A stretch of DNA of 51,720 bases from assembly GCA_051650965.1 (NCBI GenBank), contig JBOFRL010000053.1:1-51720 (forward strand), given 5' to 3'. Under the pieces are notes generated by a model, which made no database searches, was not told the origin of the DNA, and worked only from the letters and a program-made list of their open reading frames with translations. Each line of letters starts with the position of its first letter. Position 1 is the stretch's first letter. Of this stretch, positions 33,582-42,924 are shown piece by piece. A program made the position numbers and the translations under genes. Source of the DNA: Enterovibrio sp051650965 (GTDB lineage: Bacteria; Pseudomonadota; Gammaproteobacteria; Enterobacterales; Vibrionaceae).

Positions 33582-34606
33582 TGCGTATTTTCCCCGAGCA
33601 GCTAGCAGCAGCGCTGACGAAGGGCTGGAGTGAGCGCTACTTACTCTTTGGTGACGATCTTTTTTTAAAACAAGAAGCCAGACAGGCCATTTTGCACGCG
33701 GCAAAGCAGCACAACTTTGCCGAAGTGCACCGTTTTGAAATCGATGCGCGCACCGACTGGCAGCCCATTTACGATTGCTGCCAAAGCTTAAGCCTGTTTG
33801 CTACGCGCCAGCTGCTCATTTTAACGCTGCCGCAAACGGCGACCGCCGGCACGCTCAATGCGCCAATCAAAGAGCTTATCACTCACTTGCACAGCGATGT
33901 CGCGCTGATCGTCGAAGGGCCAAAACTCTCCTACCAGCAAGAGGCCGCGCCTTGGTGCAACGCGCTAAAAAAATCAGCCGTTTGGGTGACCTGCAACACA
34001 CCGCAAGGTAAGCAGTTTTTAAGCTTTATCCACCAGCGCTGCAGCAAACTTGGCCTTTTCGCCGAGGCGCCAGCGGTGCAGCTGTTAGCGCAGTGGCACG
34101 AAGGCAATCTGATGGCGCTCGACCAAAGCCTGCTGCAGCTGCAGCTGCTTTATCCTGACGCCAAGCTCACGCTCGCGCGCCTTGAGTCTGTGCTGACAAG
34201 CCACAGCCAGTACACCCCATTTCAGCTGATTGAGGCGATTTTTGCCGGCAAACCGAAGCGCTCATCGCGGATCTTGCAGCAGCTGCAAGATGAGCAAGTT
34301 GAGCCGACGCTGCTGCTGCGCCTGCTGCAAAAAGAGCTGCGCCAACTTTACCAGCTGCAAGAGTCGCTCCATAGCGGCGTGCCGCTGCGACAAGCCTTTG
34401 ACCATTTTAAGATCTGGCAAAACCGCCGCCCGCACTATCAAGCCGCCTTACAGCAGCTGCCGCTGGCTCTGATCGCAAAACAGCTGCACGCCTTGTGCCA
34501 GCTAGAAATCGCGATAAAAACCGAGTACAGCGAAGCGCCTTGGCCTGCGCTGCATTTTTTTTGTCTGAGCTTGAGTGATAAACTGCGACAGAAAACTCTC
34601 ACATAA
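33581..34606 (+). CDS. holA: DNA polymerase III delta subunit
   Basis: This 341-residue clamp-loader delta subunit opens the beta clamp. It starts MRIFPEQLAAAL and keeps the delta features ERYLLFGDDLFLKQEARQAI, LILTLPQTATAGTLNA and CNTPQGKQFLSFI. The C-terminal helical collar begins near FQLIEAIFAGKPKRS. It is coupled to lptE. The usual next genes nadD and rsfS are not present after it. Confidence 0.92.
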   Translation: MRIFPEQLAAALTKGWSERYLLFGDDLFLKQEARQAILHAAKQHNFAEVHRFEIDARTDWQPIYDCCQSLSLFATRQLLILTLPQTATAGTLNAPIKELITHLHSDVALIVEGPKLSYQQEAAPWCNALKKSAVWVTCNTPQGKQFLSFIHQRCSKLGLFAEAPAVQLLAQWHEGNLMALDQSLLQLQLLYPDAKLTLARLESVLTSHSQYTPFQLIEAIFAGKPKRSSRILQQLQDEQVEPTLLLRLLQKELRQLYQLQESLHSGVPLRQAFDHFKIWQNRRPHYQAALQQLPLALIAKQLHALCQLEIAIKTEYSEAPWPALHFFCLSLSDKLRQKTLT

Positions 34607-34946
34607 TAAACGACTTACCATAGCCAATACGTAGCAACAACTGTCACTTACCCGAAAATGCACGCGTGTTATAAAAATCAGCAGCCCTTTTCGAAAGCAC
34701 AATAATAAGAGGTATAATTTTGCACCAAGAACAACTGCCAGCTGCATTTTGTCAAAACAGAATAAAAGCGCGACATATCACATTGCCCAACATACAAGAT
34801 AAAAGCAGCGTCACAGAATTAAGAATGCACAGTACCCGCCGCGCAAATCGGCAGGTATCCTCTAGCGGACGGTACTTCATGCCTCAGTCAAGAATAACGC
34901 CACCACAGCCAAGCTATCCTCTTTCAAATCAAAGGGATGGCTTGTT
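34607..34946. other. Gene-free stretch where nadD-rsfS would be expected
   Basis: This 340-nt stretch lies between holA and rlmH. I find no open frame with a good start and no recognisable remnant of nadD or rsfS. A promoter-like TATAAT is at 34713-34718 with a weak TTCGAA 17 bp upstream (34690-34695). It probably drives rlmH-mrdA-mrdB. Confidence 0.5.
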
Positions 34947-35417
34947 ATGAAGCTGCAACTGATTGCTGTTGGCACTAAAATGCCAAGCTGGGTGCAAGCA
35001 GGATTTGATGAATACCGCCGCCGCTTCCCTAAAGATCTGCCGCTTGAACTGATTGAAGTGACGGCCGGCAAGCGTGGCAAGAATGCCGATATTGCGCGGA
35101 TCTTACAAAAAGAAGGGGAAGCGATGCTTGCTCACGTTGCGAAAGGAAATCGCATTGTGACGCTAGATATTCCAGGCACGCCTTGGACTACTGAACAGCT
35201 GGCCGTTCAGCTTGAAAATTGGAAATGTGATGGCAGGGATGTCTCTATCTTAATTGGTGGTCCAGAAGGGCTATCACCAGCTTGCAAAGCTGCCGCACAG
35301 CAGAGCTGGTCATTATCGCCGCTGACTCTTCCCCACCCGTTAGTGCGGATCGTGATGGCTGAAAGCCTCTATCGCGCTTGGAGTATCACTGCCAATCACC
35401 CTTATCACAGGGAATAG
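34947..35417 (+). CDS. rlmH: 23S rRNA pseudouridine1915 N3-methyltransferase RlmH
   Basis: This 156-residue SPOUT-class methyltransferase acts on the 70S ribosome. It starts MKLQLIAVGTKMPSWV and has the SAM-knot sequences VTLDIPGTPW, ILIGGPEGLSP, LSPLTLPHPLVRIV and the closing NHPYHRE. All are typical of RlmH, and the length matches E. coli (155). An AAAGGGATGG ribosome binding site precedes the ATG. mrdA follows after 2 nt. Confidence 0.95.
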   Translation: MKLQLIAVGTKMPSWVQAGFDEYRRRFPKDLPLELIEVTAGKRGKNADIARILQKEGEAMLAHVAKGNRIVTLDIPGTPWTTEQLAVQLENWKCDGRDVSILIGGPEGLSPACKAAAQQSWSLSPLTLPHPLVRIVMAESLYRAWSITANHPYHRE

Positions 35418-35419
35418 AG

Positions 35420-37324
35420 ATGAGAAAAAAGCACCACTTGATCCGCAATCATCTAGCTGAATCTCAGCTTTTTTTTCGCCGGGCATGGATTGCCTTCGGC
35501 TTTGTTGTGGTGCTTTTTGGCGTTTTGCTAACCAATCTCTATTTTTTACAGATTTTGCAATTTGACTCATACCGCACGCGCTCTAACGACAACCGCATCA
35601 AAGTGGTGCCGGTGCCGCCTAAACGCGGCCTGATCTTTGACCGAAATGGCAAACTGCTGGCCGATAACCGTCCCGTCACAAGCCTTGAGCTCATTCCCGA
35701 GCAAGTGAGCGATCTCGAGGAAACCATCGCGCGCTTAAAAGTGTTGCTGCCAAGGATCAGCGACAGGGACGTGGAAAATTTCAAAAAAGAGCAAAAACGC
35801 AGCCGCCGCTTTGACTCTGTCACGCTGCTCGACAAATTGACCGATGAAGAGCAATCTATTTTTGCCGGACACCGGCACAAATTTACTGGCGTGCAGACTG
35901 AGGCGAACCTCAAGCGCTTTTACCCTTACGGCGAGGCGCTCACCCATGTGATTGGTTATGTTGCCAAAATTAACGATCGCGACGTTATCAACCTGCGACA
36001 AAAAAATCTGCTGCCCGCTTACGCCGGCACACGCGATATTGGCAAGATCGGCATTGAAAATTTCTATGAAAATGAGCTACATGGCCAAGTTGGTTTTCAG
36101 CAAGTCGAGGTGAATAACCGCGGGCGCACCATCAAAGTGCTCGACTCTAAGCCGCCGCAAGCGGGCAAAGATCTCTATCTGACTATCGATATCGAGCTGC
36201 AGCTTTACATTCACTCGCTGCTCGAAGGGCGGCGCGCGAGCGTGGTGGTGCTTAACCCTAAAGACGCCTCAGTGCTGGCGATGGTGTCAACGCCAAGCTA
36301 CGATCCCAACCTGTTTGTGCATGGGATCCCGCAGGTTGCTTACAATAAGCTGATAAACCCCGATCGCCCGCTCGTTAACCGCTCGACCATGGGAACTTAC
36401 CCGCCAGCCTCGACGGTGAAGCCTTTCATCGCCATCGCCGCGCTCACCGAAAAAGTGGTCACGCCTAAAACTACGCGCAACGACCCAGGCAAATGGTCGA
36501 TCCCGGGCAGCACATCAGCGTTCCATGACTGGAAACGAGGCGGACACGGACGCGTCAACATTTTGCAATCGCTTGAAGAGTCGGTCGACACCTTTTTCTA
36601 CCAAATTGGCTATGACATGACCATCAACAAGCTTGAGCCGTGGATGCGAAAATTTGGCTTTGGCCAGCGTACCGGCATCGACATTAAAGAAGAGACCACC
36701 GCCAACATGCCAAGCCCTGAGTGGAAAGTGGCCACCGGCCGTGGCAAATGGTTTACCGGCGACACCATTCCTGTGGCGATCGGGCAAGGCTACTGGACCG
36801 CGACGCCGCTGCAAATTGCCAATGCCATGACAATTTTGCTCAACAGAGGCACCGTCAACCAGCCGCATCTGCTCAAAGCGCTGCGCGATCCGCTGTCACA
36901 GCAAGTGAGCGATGTGAAATTTGAGCCTAAAGCGTCGATCAACAATGTTGCCAAGGAGCATTGGGATCTGGTACTTGAAGGCATGCACCGCGTCAACCAC
37001 GGCCCACGCGGCACCGCGCGCAACCGCTTTATCGGCATGAGCTATGAGACCGGCGGTAAAACCGGTACTGCGCAGCTCGTTAGGATCAAGCGTGACGAAA
37101 ACAACTTAGCGAAAAAAAATGACAACCAGCTGCATGACGACCACGCGCTGTACACAGGTTTTGCTCCTTTTGATGATCCAGAGCTTATCGTTGTGATCTT
37201 ATTAGAAAACGCCGGCGGCGGCTCCACCAACAGTGCCCCGATAGCGCGCAAGATCTTTGACTACGTGCTGCTAAAAGATCAGCAAACGACGCCGTCAGAC
37301 ACCGATGAGGAGATTGAAAAATGA
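35420..37324 (+). CDS. mrdA: Penicillin-binding protein 2 (elongasome transpeptidase)
   Basis: This 634-residue monofunctional class B PBP builds the lateral wall with RodA. It has an N-terminal membrane anchor (AWIAFGFVVVLFGVLLTNLYFL) and a dimerisation region. The catalytic motif is STVKP within PPASTVKPF, SVD lies in LEESVDTFFYQ, and GGKTGTAQ is the KTG box. The start at 35420 is just after the rlmH stop. It overlaps mrdB by four bases (ATGA). Confidence 0.96.
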   Translation: MRKKHHLIRNHLAESQLFFRRAWIAFGFVVVLFGVLLTNLYFLQILQFDSYRTRSNDNRIKVVPVPPKRGLIFDRNGKLLADNRPVTSLELIPEQVSDLEETIARLKVLLPRISDRDVENFKKEQKRSRRFDSVTLLDKLTDEEQSIFAGHRHKFTGVQTEANLKRFYPYGEALTHVIGYVAKINDRDVINLRQKNLLPAYAGTRDIGKIGIENFYENELHGQVGFQQVEVNNRGRTIKVLDSKPPQAGKDLYLTIDIELQLYIHSLLEGRRASVVVLNPKDASVLAMVSTPSYDPNLFVHGIPQVAYNKLINPDRPLVNRSTMGTYPPASTVKPFIAIAALTEKVVTPKTTRNDPGKWSIPGSTSAFHDWKRGGHGRVNILQSLEESVDTFFYQIGYDMTINKLEPWMRKFGFGQRTGIDIKEETTANMPSPEWKVATGRGKWFTGDTIPVAIGQGYWTATPLQIANAMTILLNRGTVNQPHLLKALRDPLSQQVSDVKFEPKASINNVAKEHWDLVLEGMHRVNHGPRGTARNRFIGMSYETGGKTGTAQLVRIKRDENNLAKKNDNQLHDDHALYTGFAPFDDPELIVVILLENAGGGSTNSAPIARKIFDYVLLKDQQTTPSDTDEEIEK

Positions 37325-38442
37325 GCACAATTGCAAGCTCAGGGCAGACGCCCTCACTGTTTAGCCGCCTGCACATTGATCTGCCGCTGCTGCTGGCGCT
37401 GCTGGCCCTCTTAGGCTTTGGTTTTATGGTCATGTGGGGGGCGAGCGGGCAAAATATGGCGATGATGGAGCGTCAGCTGGGGCGGATCTTGCTTGGGCTG
37501 ACGGTAATGTTTGTCTGCGCGCAGATCCCGCCGCGCTACTACGAGCAGTTTGCGCCGATCTTCTTTTTTAGCGGCATATTATTGCTGATCGCCGTGATCT
37601 TGGTCGGCGAGGAGTCAAAAGGGGCGCAGCGCTGGCTAAACTTAGGGTTTGTCACCTTTCAGCCCTCAGAAATTTTAAAACTCGCAGTGCCGCTGATGGT
37701 GTCTAAATTGCTCAGCCGCCAGCCACTGCCGCCAAGCCCAGGCTACCTCTTTTTAGGCTGTCTACTGATCATGGTGCCGACGCTGCTCATCGCCAAACAG
37801 CCCGATCTTGGCACCTCGATTTTGATTGCCGCATCCGGCGTGTTCGTCTTGTTTTTGTCTGGGATCAGCTGGATTTACATCGGCAGCGCGGTCGCCTCTT
37901 TGCTCGCCTTTTTACCGGTATTGTGGTTTTTTTTGATGCACGATTATCAGCGCACCCGCGTGCTGACGATGTTTGCGCCAGACGCCGACGCCAAAGGGAG
38001 CGGCTATCACATCATCCAATCGAAAATCGCCATCGGCTCGGGCGGACTTTCGGGGAAAGGCTGGCTCGCCGGCACGCAGTCGCAGCTGGAATTTTTGCCT
38101 GAGCGCCACACCGACTTTATTTTCGCCGTCATCGCCGAAGAGTGGGGATTTCTTGGCGTGTGCGCGCTGCTGCTACTCTTTTTGTTGATCATTGGCCGCG
38201 GCCTGTTTTTAGCCTGCACCACACAAAACGCGTTTGGCCGCATGATAAGTGGCAGTATTGTTTTGAGTTTTTTCGTTTACGTCTTTGTCAACATTGGCAT
38301 GGTCAGTGGCATTTTACCTGTAGTCGGCGTTCCACTTCCTTTGGTAAGCTATGGAGGAACATCCATGGTCACTTTGATGATAGGCTTTGGCATGTTAATG
38401 TCATTTCACACACACAGAAAAATGTTATCTAAAACATCATAA
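37321..38442 (+). CDS. mrdB: RodA, SEDS peptidoglycan glycosyltransferase
   Basis: This 373-residue protein has about ten membrane helices and is the polymerase partner of PBP2. SEDS landmarks are visible: GAQRWLNLGFVTFQPSEILK, AKQPDLGTSILIAASG, LPERHTDFIFAVIAEEWGFLG and the closing GVPLPLVSYGGTSMVTLM. Order and length match E. coli RodA (370). The stop overlaps the rlpA start by one base. Confidence 0.96.
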   Translation: MSTIASSGQTPSLFSRLHIDLPLLLALLALLGFGFMVMWGASGQNMAMMERQLGRILLGLTVMFVCAQIPPRYYEQFAPIFFFSGILLLIAVILVGEESKGAQRWLNLGFVTFQPSEILKLAVPLMVSKLLSRQPLPPSPGYLFLGCLLIMVPTLLIAKQPDLGTSILIAASGVFVLFLSGISWIYIGSAVASLLAFLPVLWFFLMHDYQRTRVLTMFAPDADAKGSGYHIIQSKIAIGSGGLSGKGWLAGTQSQLEFLPERHTDFIFAVIAEEWGFLGVCALLLLFLLIIGRGLFLACTTQNAFGRMISGSIVLSFFVYVFVNIGMVSGILPVVGVPLPLVSYGGTSMVTLMIGFGMLMSFHTHRKMLSKTS

Positions 38443-39083
38443 TGAAAATTTACATTCTCACTTTTTTGGCGGCAACTTTTACCGCCTCTGTTGCAGCAAG
38501 TGATCAAAATGCGGCGACAAACAGTAGCAGTAGCAGTAGCAAGATGGTGGCCAGTAACAATGCCACTGCCAGTAGCGCTGCTTCGGTCAGCAGCGTTGCG
38601 CCCAGCAGCAATGGTGCAGCGCCAAGCGCAGCGGCTCCCGCAAAAGAGCCTGCCAAAAAATCTGCCCCCGCCCCAACAAGTAATAAAACAACCAGCAATA
38701 AAACGAGCGACAGCAAAACAAATAGCAACAAAGCAAATAGCAATAAAACAAACGGCAACAAAAAAAAAGCCACAGCGGTGCCCGCCAACTTTAAGCAAAG
38801 CGGCCTCGCCTCATGGTACGGCCCGCGCTATCACGGACGCACCACGGCCAGCGGCGAAAAATTTGACATGCACGCTTTAACTGCAGCGCACAGAACGCTG
38901 CCGTTTGGCGCCAAAGTTAAAATCACCAATGTGAAAAATAATCAACACGTTATTGTGAAGATCAACGATCGCGGCCCCTATTCTGGCAAGCGGATCATTG
39001 ATGTGAGTCACGCCGCCGCCAAGCAGCTTGGGATGCTGCGCAGTGGCTTGGCAAACGTAAGTATCACTATCGTTGACAAATGA
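38442..39083 (+). CDS. rlpA: RlpA-like septal-ring protein lacking lipobox and SPOR domain
   Basis: This 213-residue protein has a signal peptide ending near SVAAS but no lipobox Cys. Residues 23-120 are low-complexity: Ser/Ala/Asn runs, then repeated NK-type units (SNKTTSNKTS, KANSNKTNGN). The RlpA double-psi beta-barrel occupies about 123-213 with GLASWYGPRYHGRTTASGE, ALTAAHRTLPFG and KINDRGPYSGKRIIDVSHAA. The catalytic Asp and His of lytic transglycosylase RlpA appear present in NDRGP and TAAHRTL. It stops after the barrel; E. coli RlpA (about 362 residues) has an additional C-terminal SPOR domain. It is the last gene of the rlmH-mrdA-mrdB-rlpA run. Confidence 0.85.
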   Translation: MKIYILTFLAATFTASVAASDQNAATNSSSSSSKMVASNNATASSAASVSSVAPSSNGAAPSAAAPAKEPAKKSAPAPTSNKTTSNKTSDSKTNSNKANSNKTNGNKKKATAVPANFKQSGLASWYGPRYHGRTTASGEKFDMHALTAAHRTLPFGAKVKITNVKNNQHVIVKINDRGPYSGKRIIDVSHAAAKQLGMLRSGLANVSITIVDK

Positions 39084-39371
39084 GCAGAGCAGCCGGCAGC
39101 TTGGCTTAAAATTTACTGTGAGCTGTTAGCAAAATTTTGATATAGGTGCAGAGATTGCACTGTTCATTGACCAATATCGCGTGCGTTTCATGCTTATTTA
39201 TGAGTATGATCCCCATGATGCTATTCATACGAAACAGCAATAAAATCATTTATCTGTATTATTTATGACGAAAATGGTTAGGCACGATGTCTAACAAAAA
39301 ATGTCTAAAGAACGTCACTCGACAAACCAATGAGTGGCTTGGTTTGGTGCTAGGAATAAGTGCTCATCTTT

Positions 39372-40544
39372 ATGAAAAAATTACCTTTTTTGCTTAAATC
39401 GTGCTCTGCACTTACGGCAGTGTTTTCTGTTGCCGTTGCAGCAGTCCCCAATATCCTCCCTTCGGCGCCTGAAGTGGCGGCCAAAGGCTACGTGCTATTA
39501 GATTACAACTCTGGCAAAGTGTTAGCGCAGCACAATGCCCACGATCGACTCGATCCGGCAAGCCTAACAAAAATAATGACCAGCTACGTAATTGGCCAAG
39601 AGATCGCGCAAGGCAATATTTCTCCTGACGACGATGTCGTGATCAGCAACAAAGCGTGGGCGAAAAATTTCCCTGACAGTTCAAAAATGTTCATTGAAGT
39701 TGGCACCAGCGTTAAAGTGGCCGATCTCAACCGCGGCATTATCATTCAGTCGGGCAATGACGCGTGCGTCGCCATGGCTGAGCATATCGCTGGCTCTGAA
39801 GAGTCGTTCGTTGATCTCATGAACGGCTGGGCGCAAAAAATTGGCTTGAAAGATACCCATTTCACCAACTCGCATGGGCTTGATAATCCAAACCTTTATT
39901 CCACGCCGTATGAGCTGGCGCTGCTAAGCCAAGCGCTGATCCGCGACGTGCCGGAAGAGTATGCCATCTATAAAGAAAAATCTTTTACTTACAATGGGAT
40001 AACTCAATATAACCGCAACGGCCTGCTGTGGGATAAAAGCCTCAATGTCGACGGCATGAAAACCGGCTACACCTCAAAAGCGGGCTACAACTTAGTCAGC
40101 TCCGCCACCGAAGGCAACATGCGTCTCATCGCGGTTGTGATCGGCACCAGCAGCGCCAACGCGCGCAAGGCGGAAAGTAAAAAGCTACTTAACTACGGTT
40201 TTCGCTTTTTTGAAACCATCAGCCCACATAAAGCGAACGAGACTTTCGTGACCGAAAAAGTGTGGATGGGAAATACCGACCAAGTGCCACTAGGCGTTGC
40301 AAAAGACACCTTCATCACCCTGCCACGCGGCATGGCCAAGCAGCTTGAAGCAAGCTTCGTGCTGGAAAAACACCTTGAAGCGCCGATCCAAAAAGGCGAC
40401 GTCATAGGCAAACTGTTCTACAAACTGGGCGACAACGTCGAGGCGGAATACCCGCTCGTCGCGCTGGCCAACGTAGAGCAAGGCGGCCTATTTAGCCGTT
40501 TGGTGGATTTCGTAGTGATGTTCGTAAAAAACCTGTTTAAATAA
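39372..40544 (+). CDS. dacA: D-alanyl-D-alanine carboxypeptidase PBP5
   Basis: This roughly 390-residue class C low-molecular-mass PBP removes the terminal D-Ala of stem peptides. It has a signal peptide (MKKLPFLLKSCSALTAVF) and the active-site motifs SLTKIMT (SxxK), QSGNDACVAMAE (SGN) and DGMKTGYTSKAGYN (KTG). A C-terminal PBP5_C domain and an amphipathic anchor (LFSRLVDFVVMFVKNLFK) complete it. A GTG at 39360 is an alternative start; the ATG at 39372 gives the better signal peptide. The 288-nt upstream gap holds no gene that I can see. Confidence 0.94.
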   Translation: MKKLPFLLKSCSALTAVFSVAVAAVPNILPSAPEVAAKGYVLLDYNSGKVLAQHNAHDRLDPASLTKIMTSYVIGQEIAQGNISPDDDVVISNKAWAKNFPDSSKMFIEVGTSVKVADLNRGIIIQSGNDACVAMAEHIAGSEESFVDLMNGWAQKIGLKDTHFTNSHGLDNPNLYSTPYELALLSQALIRDVPEEYAIYKEKSFTYNGITQYNRNGLLWDKSLNVDGMKTGYTSKAGYNLVSSATEGNMRLIAVVIGTSSANARKAESKKLLNYGFRFFETISPHKANETFVTEKVWMGNTDQVPLGVAKDTFITLPRGMAKQLEASFVLEKHLEAPIQKGDVIGKLFYKLGDNVEAEYPLVALANVEQGGLFSRLVDFVVMFVKNLFK

Positions 40545-40568
40545 GCGCGTTTTTTACGCCTGACACAG

Positions 40569-40600
40569 ACGGCAGCGCTTCATCGCCTGCCGTTTTGTTT
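40569..40600 (+). terminator. Terminator after dacA
   Basis: The stem ACGGCAG/CTGCCGT is followed by TTTGTTTTTT. It separates dacA from ybeD. Confidence 0.75.
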
Positions 40601-40665
40601 TTTGCTTGAGTTATGGGCAAAGGCGAATTAGCATGCAAGGGTTCAAATTTTACGAAAGTGATACT

Positions 40666-40953
40666 ATGCAATCGAACTTCACCGCACAATCTCCAGCAAC
40701 TTTACGCGATCTGCTGACATTTCCCTGCAAATTCACCTATAAAGTAATGGGATACGCAAAACCTGAGCTGCCCGATCGCGTGATCGCTGTGATCCAGCGT
40801 CATGCGCCAGGCAACTACTGCCCAAGCGTGAAACCGAGCGGCAAAGGAACTTATCATGCCGTTTCTGTCACCATCACAGCCACAAGCATTGAGCAGGTTG
40901 AAACGTTATACAAAGAACTTGCTGAAATAGACATTGTGCGCATGGTGTTATAA
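40666..40953 (+). CDS. ybeD: YbeD family (DUF493) lipoate-regulatory protein
   Basis: This roughly 95-residue protein aligns end to end with E. coli YbeD (LLTFPCKFTYKVMGYAKPEL, VIQRHAPG, SVTITATSIEQVETLY). The fold is an ACT-like ferredoxin fold of unknown function. Its stable place between dacA and lipB links it to lipoate or cell-wall physiology only by context. The ATG at 40666 is chosen; in-frame ATG at 40633 would add 11 residues not seen in relatives. Confidence 0.9.
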   Translation: MQSNFTAQSPATLRDLLTFPCKFTYKVMGYAKPELPDRVIAVIQRHAPGNYCPSVKPSGKGTYHAVSVTITATSIEQVETLYKELAEIDIVRMVL

Positions 40954-41049
40954 AGCAGCATTGCGGCTATTTAACGCAGCAATAGCGGGCCGCAACGCTT
41001 AGCTATTGCTCAACAACGCAGCGGCTGCGATCACAAGGAGCTGTTAAAA

Positions 41050-41715
41050 ATGGCCACACCCGTCATTATTCGAAAACTGGGCAGACAGCCCTATTTACCC
41101 ATGCTGCGCGCGATGCACGCCTTTACCGAGCAGCGCAACGCGCAAACCGTCGACGAACTGTGGCTGCTCGAGCACGCGCCCGTTTTCACCCAAGGACAAG
41201 CGGGCAAAGCGCAGCATCTGCTTGATCCTGGCGCCATTGAAGTGGTGCAAAGCGACCGCGGCGGACAAGTCACCTACCACGCACCCGGCCAGCAAATCGC
41301 CTATTTTTTGTTTGATCTGCGCAAAAACAGCCTTGGCGTGCGCGATCTGGTGAGCAAAATAGAGCTGAGTTTGATCAACACCTTAAGCGATTTTGGCATC
41401 GACAGCTGTGCGCGACGTGATGCCCCTGGCGTCTATGTGACAGGGCGAAAAATTGCTTCGCTGGGGCTAAGAGTGCGCAAAGGCTGCTCGATGCACGGGC
41501 TTGCGCTCAACGTCAACATGGATCTCTCCCCCTTCACACGCATTAATCCATGCGGCCTCGCTGGCATGCAGATGACGCAAACCGCGGATCTCAATGGCCC
41601 CGCGTCGCTCGAGACGCTACAGCCGGTGCTGATCGCGCACATTTGCCAGCAATTTGACAAGATCCCCGACTTTGTCGACAGCAAGCAAAACGCCGCATTT
41701 CTCACGCTGGTGTAG
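41050..41715 (+). CDS. lipB: Octanoyl-[ACP]:protein N-octanoyltransferase LipB
   Basis: This 221-residue enzyme moves octanoate from acyl-carrier protein to lipoyl domains, the first step of endogenous lipoate synthesis. It has the conserved GGQVTYHAPGQQIAYFLFDL, the RKIASLGLRV lysine and the catalytic Cys in RINPCGLAGMQMT. AAGGAG lies 8 nt before the ATG. lipA follows after about 115 nt. Confidence 0.95.
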   Translation: MATPVIIRKLGRQPYLPMLRAMHAFTEQRNAQTVDELWLLEHAPVFTQGQAGKAQHLLDPGAIEVVQSDRGGQVTYHAPGQQIAYFLFDLRKNSLGVRDLVSKIELSLINTLSDFGIDSCARRDAPGVYVTGRKIASLGLRVRKGCSMHGLALNVNMDLSPFTRINPCGLAGMQMTQTADLNGPASLETLQPVLIAHICQQFDKIPDFVDSKQNAAFLTLV

Positions 41716-41830
41716 AATTAAAACGGATTCGATGGTGATATTTTGATCTGGTGCACGGTAAGCGATGCGCAAGGCTCTCATCATAGATGGAAAATAAAAC
41801 TACATTTAACGATGACGATAAGGGGCACTG

Positions 41831-42856
41831 ATGAGCAGCCAACATTCTGGGAACAAAGGCAACCAAGATAATGACACGCTAATTCATGAGTTGCCGCCAC
41901 AAAAACCTGCAAGGCTGCAGCCTGGAGTCGGCTACCGTGACGCAGAAAAAGTGACCACCATCCCCGTACAAAATATCGATTGCAGCCCTAAAGTGGCAAA
42001 ACCCGATTGGATGAAGATCAAGCTGCCCGCCGACCCGAGCCGCATCGCGCACATTAAGGCGGCGCTGCGCAAAAATAACTTGCACTCGGTGTGCGAAGAG
42101 GCCGCCTGCCCCAACTTAGCGGAATGTTTTCACCACGGCACCGCGACTTTTATGATCTTGGGCGCGATTTGTACCCGCCGCTGCCCATTTTGCGACGTCG
42201 CCCATGGCAAGCCGCTTGCGCCAGATAGCAGCGAGCCACAAAAACTCGCACAAACCATTTTCGACATGCAGCTCAAATTTGTGGTGATCACTTCTGTCGA
42301 CAGAGACGATCTGCGCGATCGCGGTGCGCAACATTTTGCCAGCTGCACCGCCGCTATTCGCGCGCAAAATCCGCACATCGGCATTGAAATTTTGGTGCCC
42401 GATTTTCGCGGCCGCCATGAGCTTGCGCTCGACATTTTAGCCGGCGCGCTGCCCGATGTGTTTAACCACAACATCGAAACCGTGCCGCGCCTTTACTCGA
42501 CCGTGCGCCCTGGGGCAAGTTTTGAATGGTCGCTGACGCTGCTTAAAGAGTTTGCGCTGCGTTTTCCCGCCATTCCAACCAAGTCGGGGCTGATGGTCGG
42601 GCTTGGGGAGACCAAAGAGGAGATCATCGAGGTGATGCATGCGCTGCGCGCGCGCGGCGTGTCGCGTCTGACCATTGGCCAATATTTGGCGCCAAGTCCG
42701 CACCATTTACCGGTGGCGCGCTACGTTTCGCCGAGCGAATTTGCCGAATTTAAGCAGATCGCCAAAGAGCTTGGCTTTGCGCATGCTGCGTGCGGGCCGC
42801 TGGTGCGCTCATCGTATCATGCTGATCTACAAGCAAAAGGTGAAGATATCGCTTAG
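41831..42856 (+). CDS. lipA: Lipoyl synthase
   Basis: This 341-residue radical-SAM enzyme inserts two sulfurs into octanoyl domains. The auxiliary cluster is bound by CEEAACPNLAEC (C-x4-C-x5-C) and the radical-SAM cluster by CTRRCPFCD. A C-terminal RSSY-type motif is present as VRSSYHAD. The N-terminal 60 residues are polar and variable, as in relatives. A strong terminator follows. Confidence 0.96.
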   Translation: MSSQHSGNKGNQDNDTLIHELPPQKPARLQPGVGYRDAEKVTTIPVQNIDCSPKVAKPDWMKIKLPADPSRIAHIKAALRKNNLHSVCEEAACPNLAECFHHGTATFMILGAICTRRCPFCDVAHGKPLAPDSSEPQKLAQTIFDMQLKFVVITSVDRDDLRDRGAQHFASCTAAIRAQNPHIGIEILVPDFRGRHELALDILAGALPDVFNHNIETVPRLYSTVRPGASFEWSLTLLKEFALRFPAIPTKSGLMVGLGETKEEIIEVMHALRARGVSRLTIGQYLAPSPHHLPVARYVSPSEFAEFKQIAKELGFAHAACGPLVRSSYHADLQAKGEDIA

Positions 42857-42878
42857 GCGCGCTTAAGCTTTTTGCATA

Positions 42879-42909
42879 AAAAAACCGCTGCCACTGCAGC
42901 GGTTTTTTG
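42879..42909. terminator. Terminator between lipA and the Tsx-like gene
   Basis: AAACCGCTGC-CACT-GCAGCGGTTT is flanked by A-run and T-run, so it serves both convergent genes. Confidence 0.88.
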
Positions 42910-42924
42910 TTGCTAAATCAACGA

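Noticed and set aside
34690..34718. A confident promoter for rlmH.
   Set aside because: The -10 is perfect but the -35 is weak; it is mentioned only within the gap description.
34720..34950. A 76-codon frame between holA and rlmH.
   Set aside because: It has a non-ATG start and no ribosome binding site, its composition is unlike a protein, and it overlaps the rlmH start.
38700..38765. Regularly spaced short repeats as a CRISPR-like array.
   Set aside because: They encode the low-complexity linker of RlpA, are only 12-24 nt in period and have no spacers.
38504..38788. A very hydrophobic antisense frame within rlpA that looks like a membrane protein.
   Set aside because: It is the complement of the Asn/Lys/Ser repeat linker, which automatically reads as Leu/Val runs.
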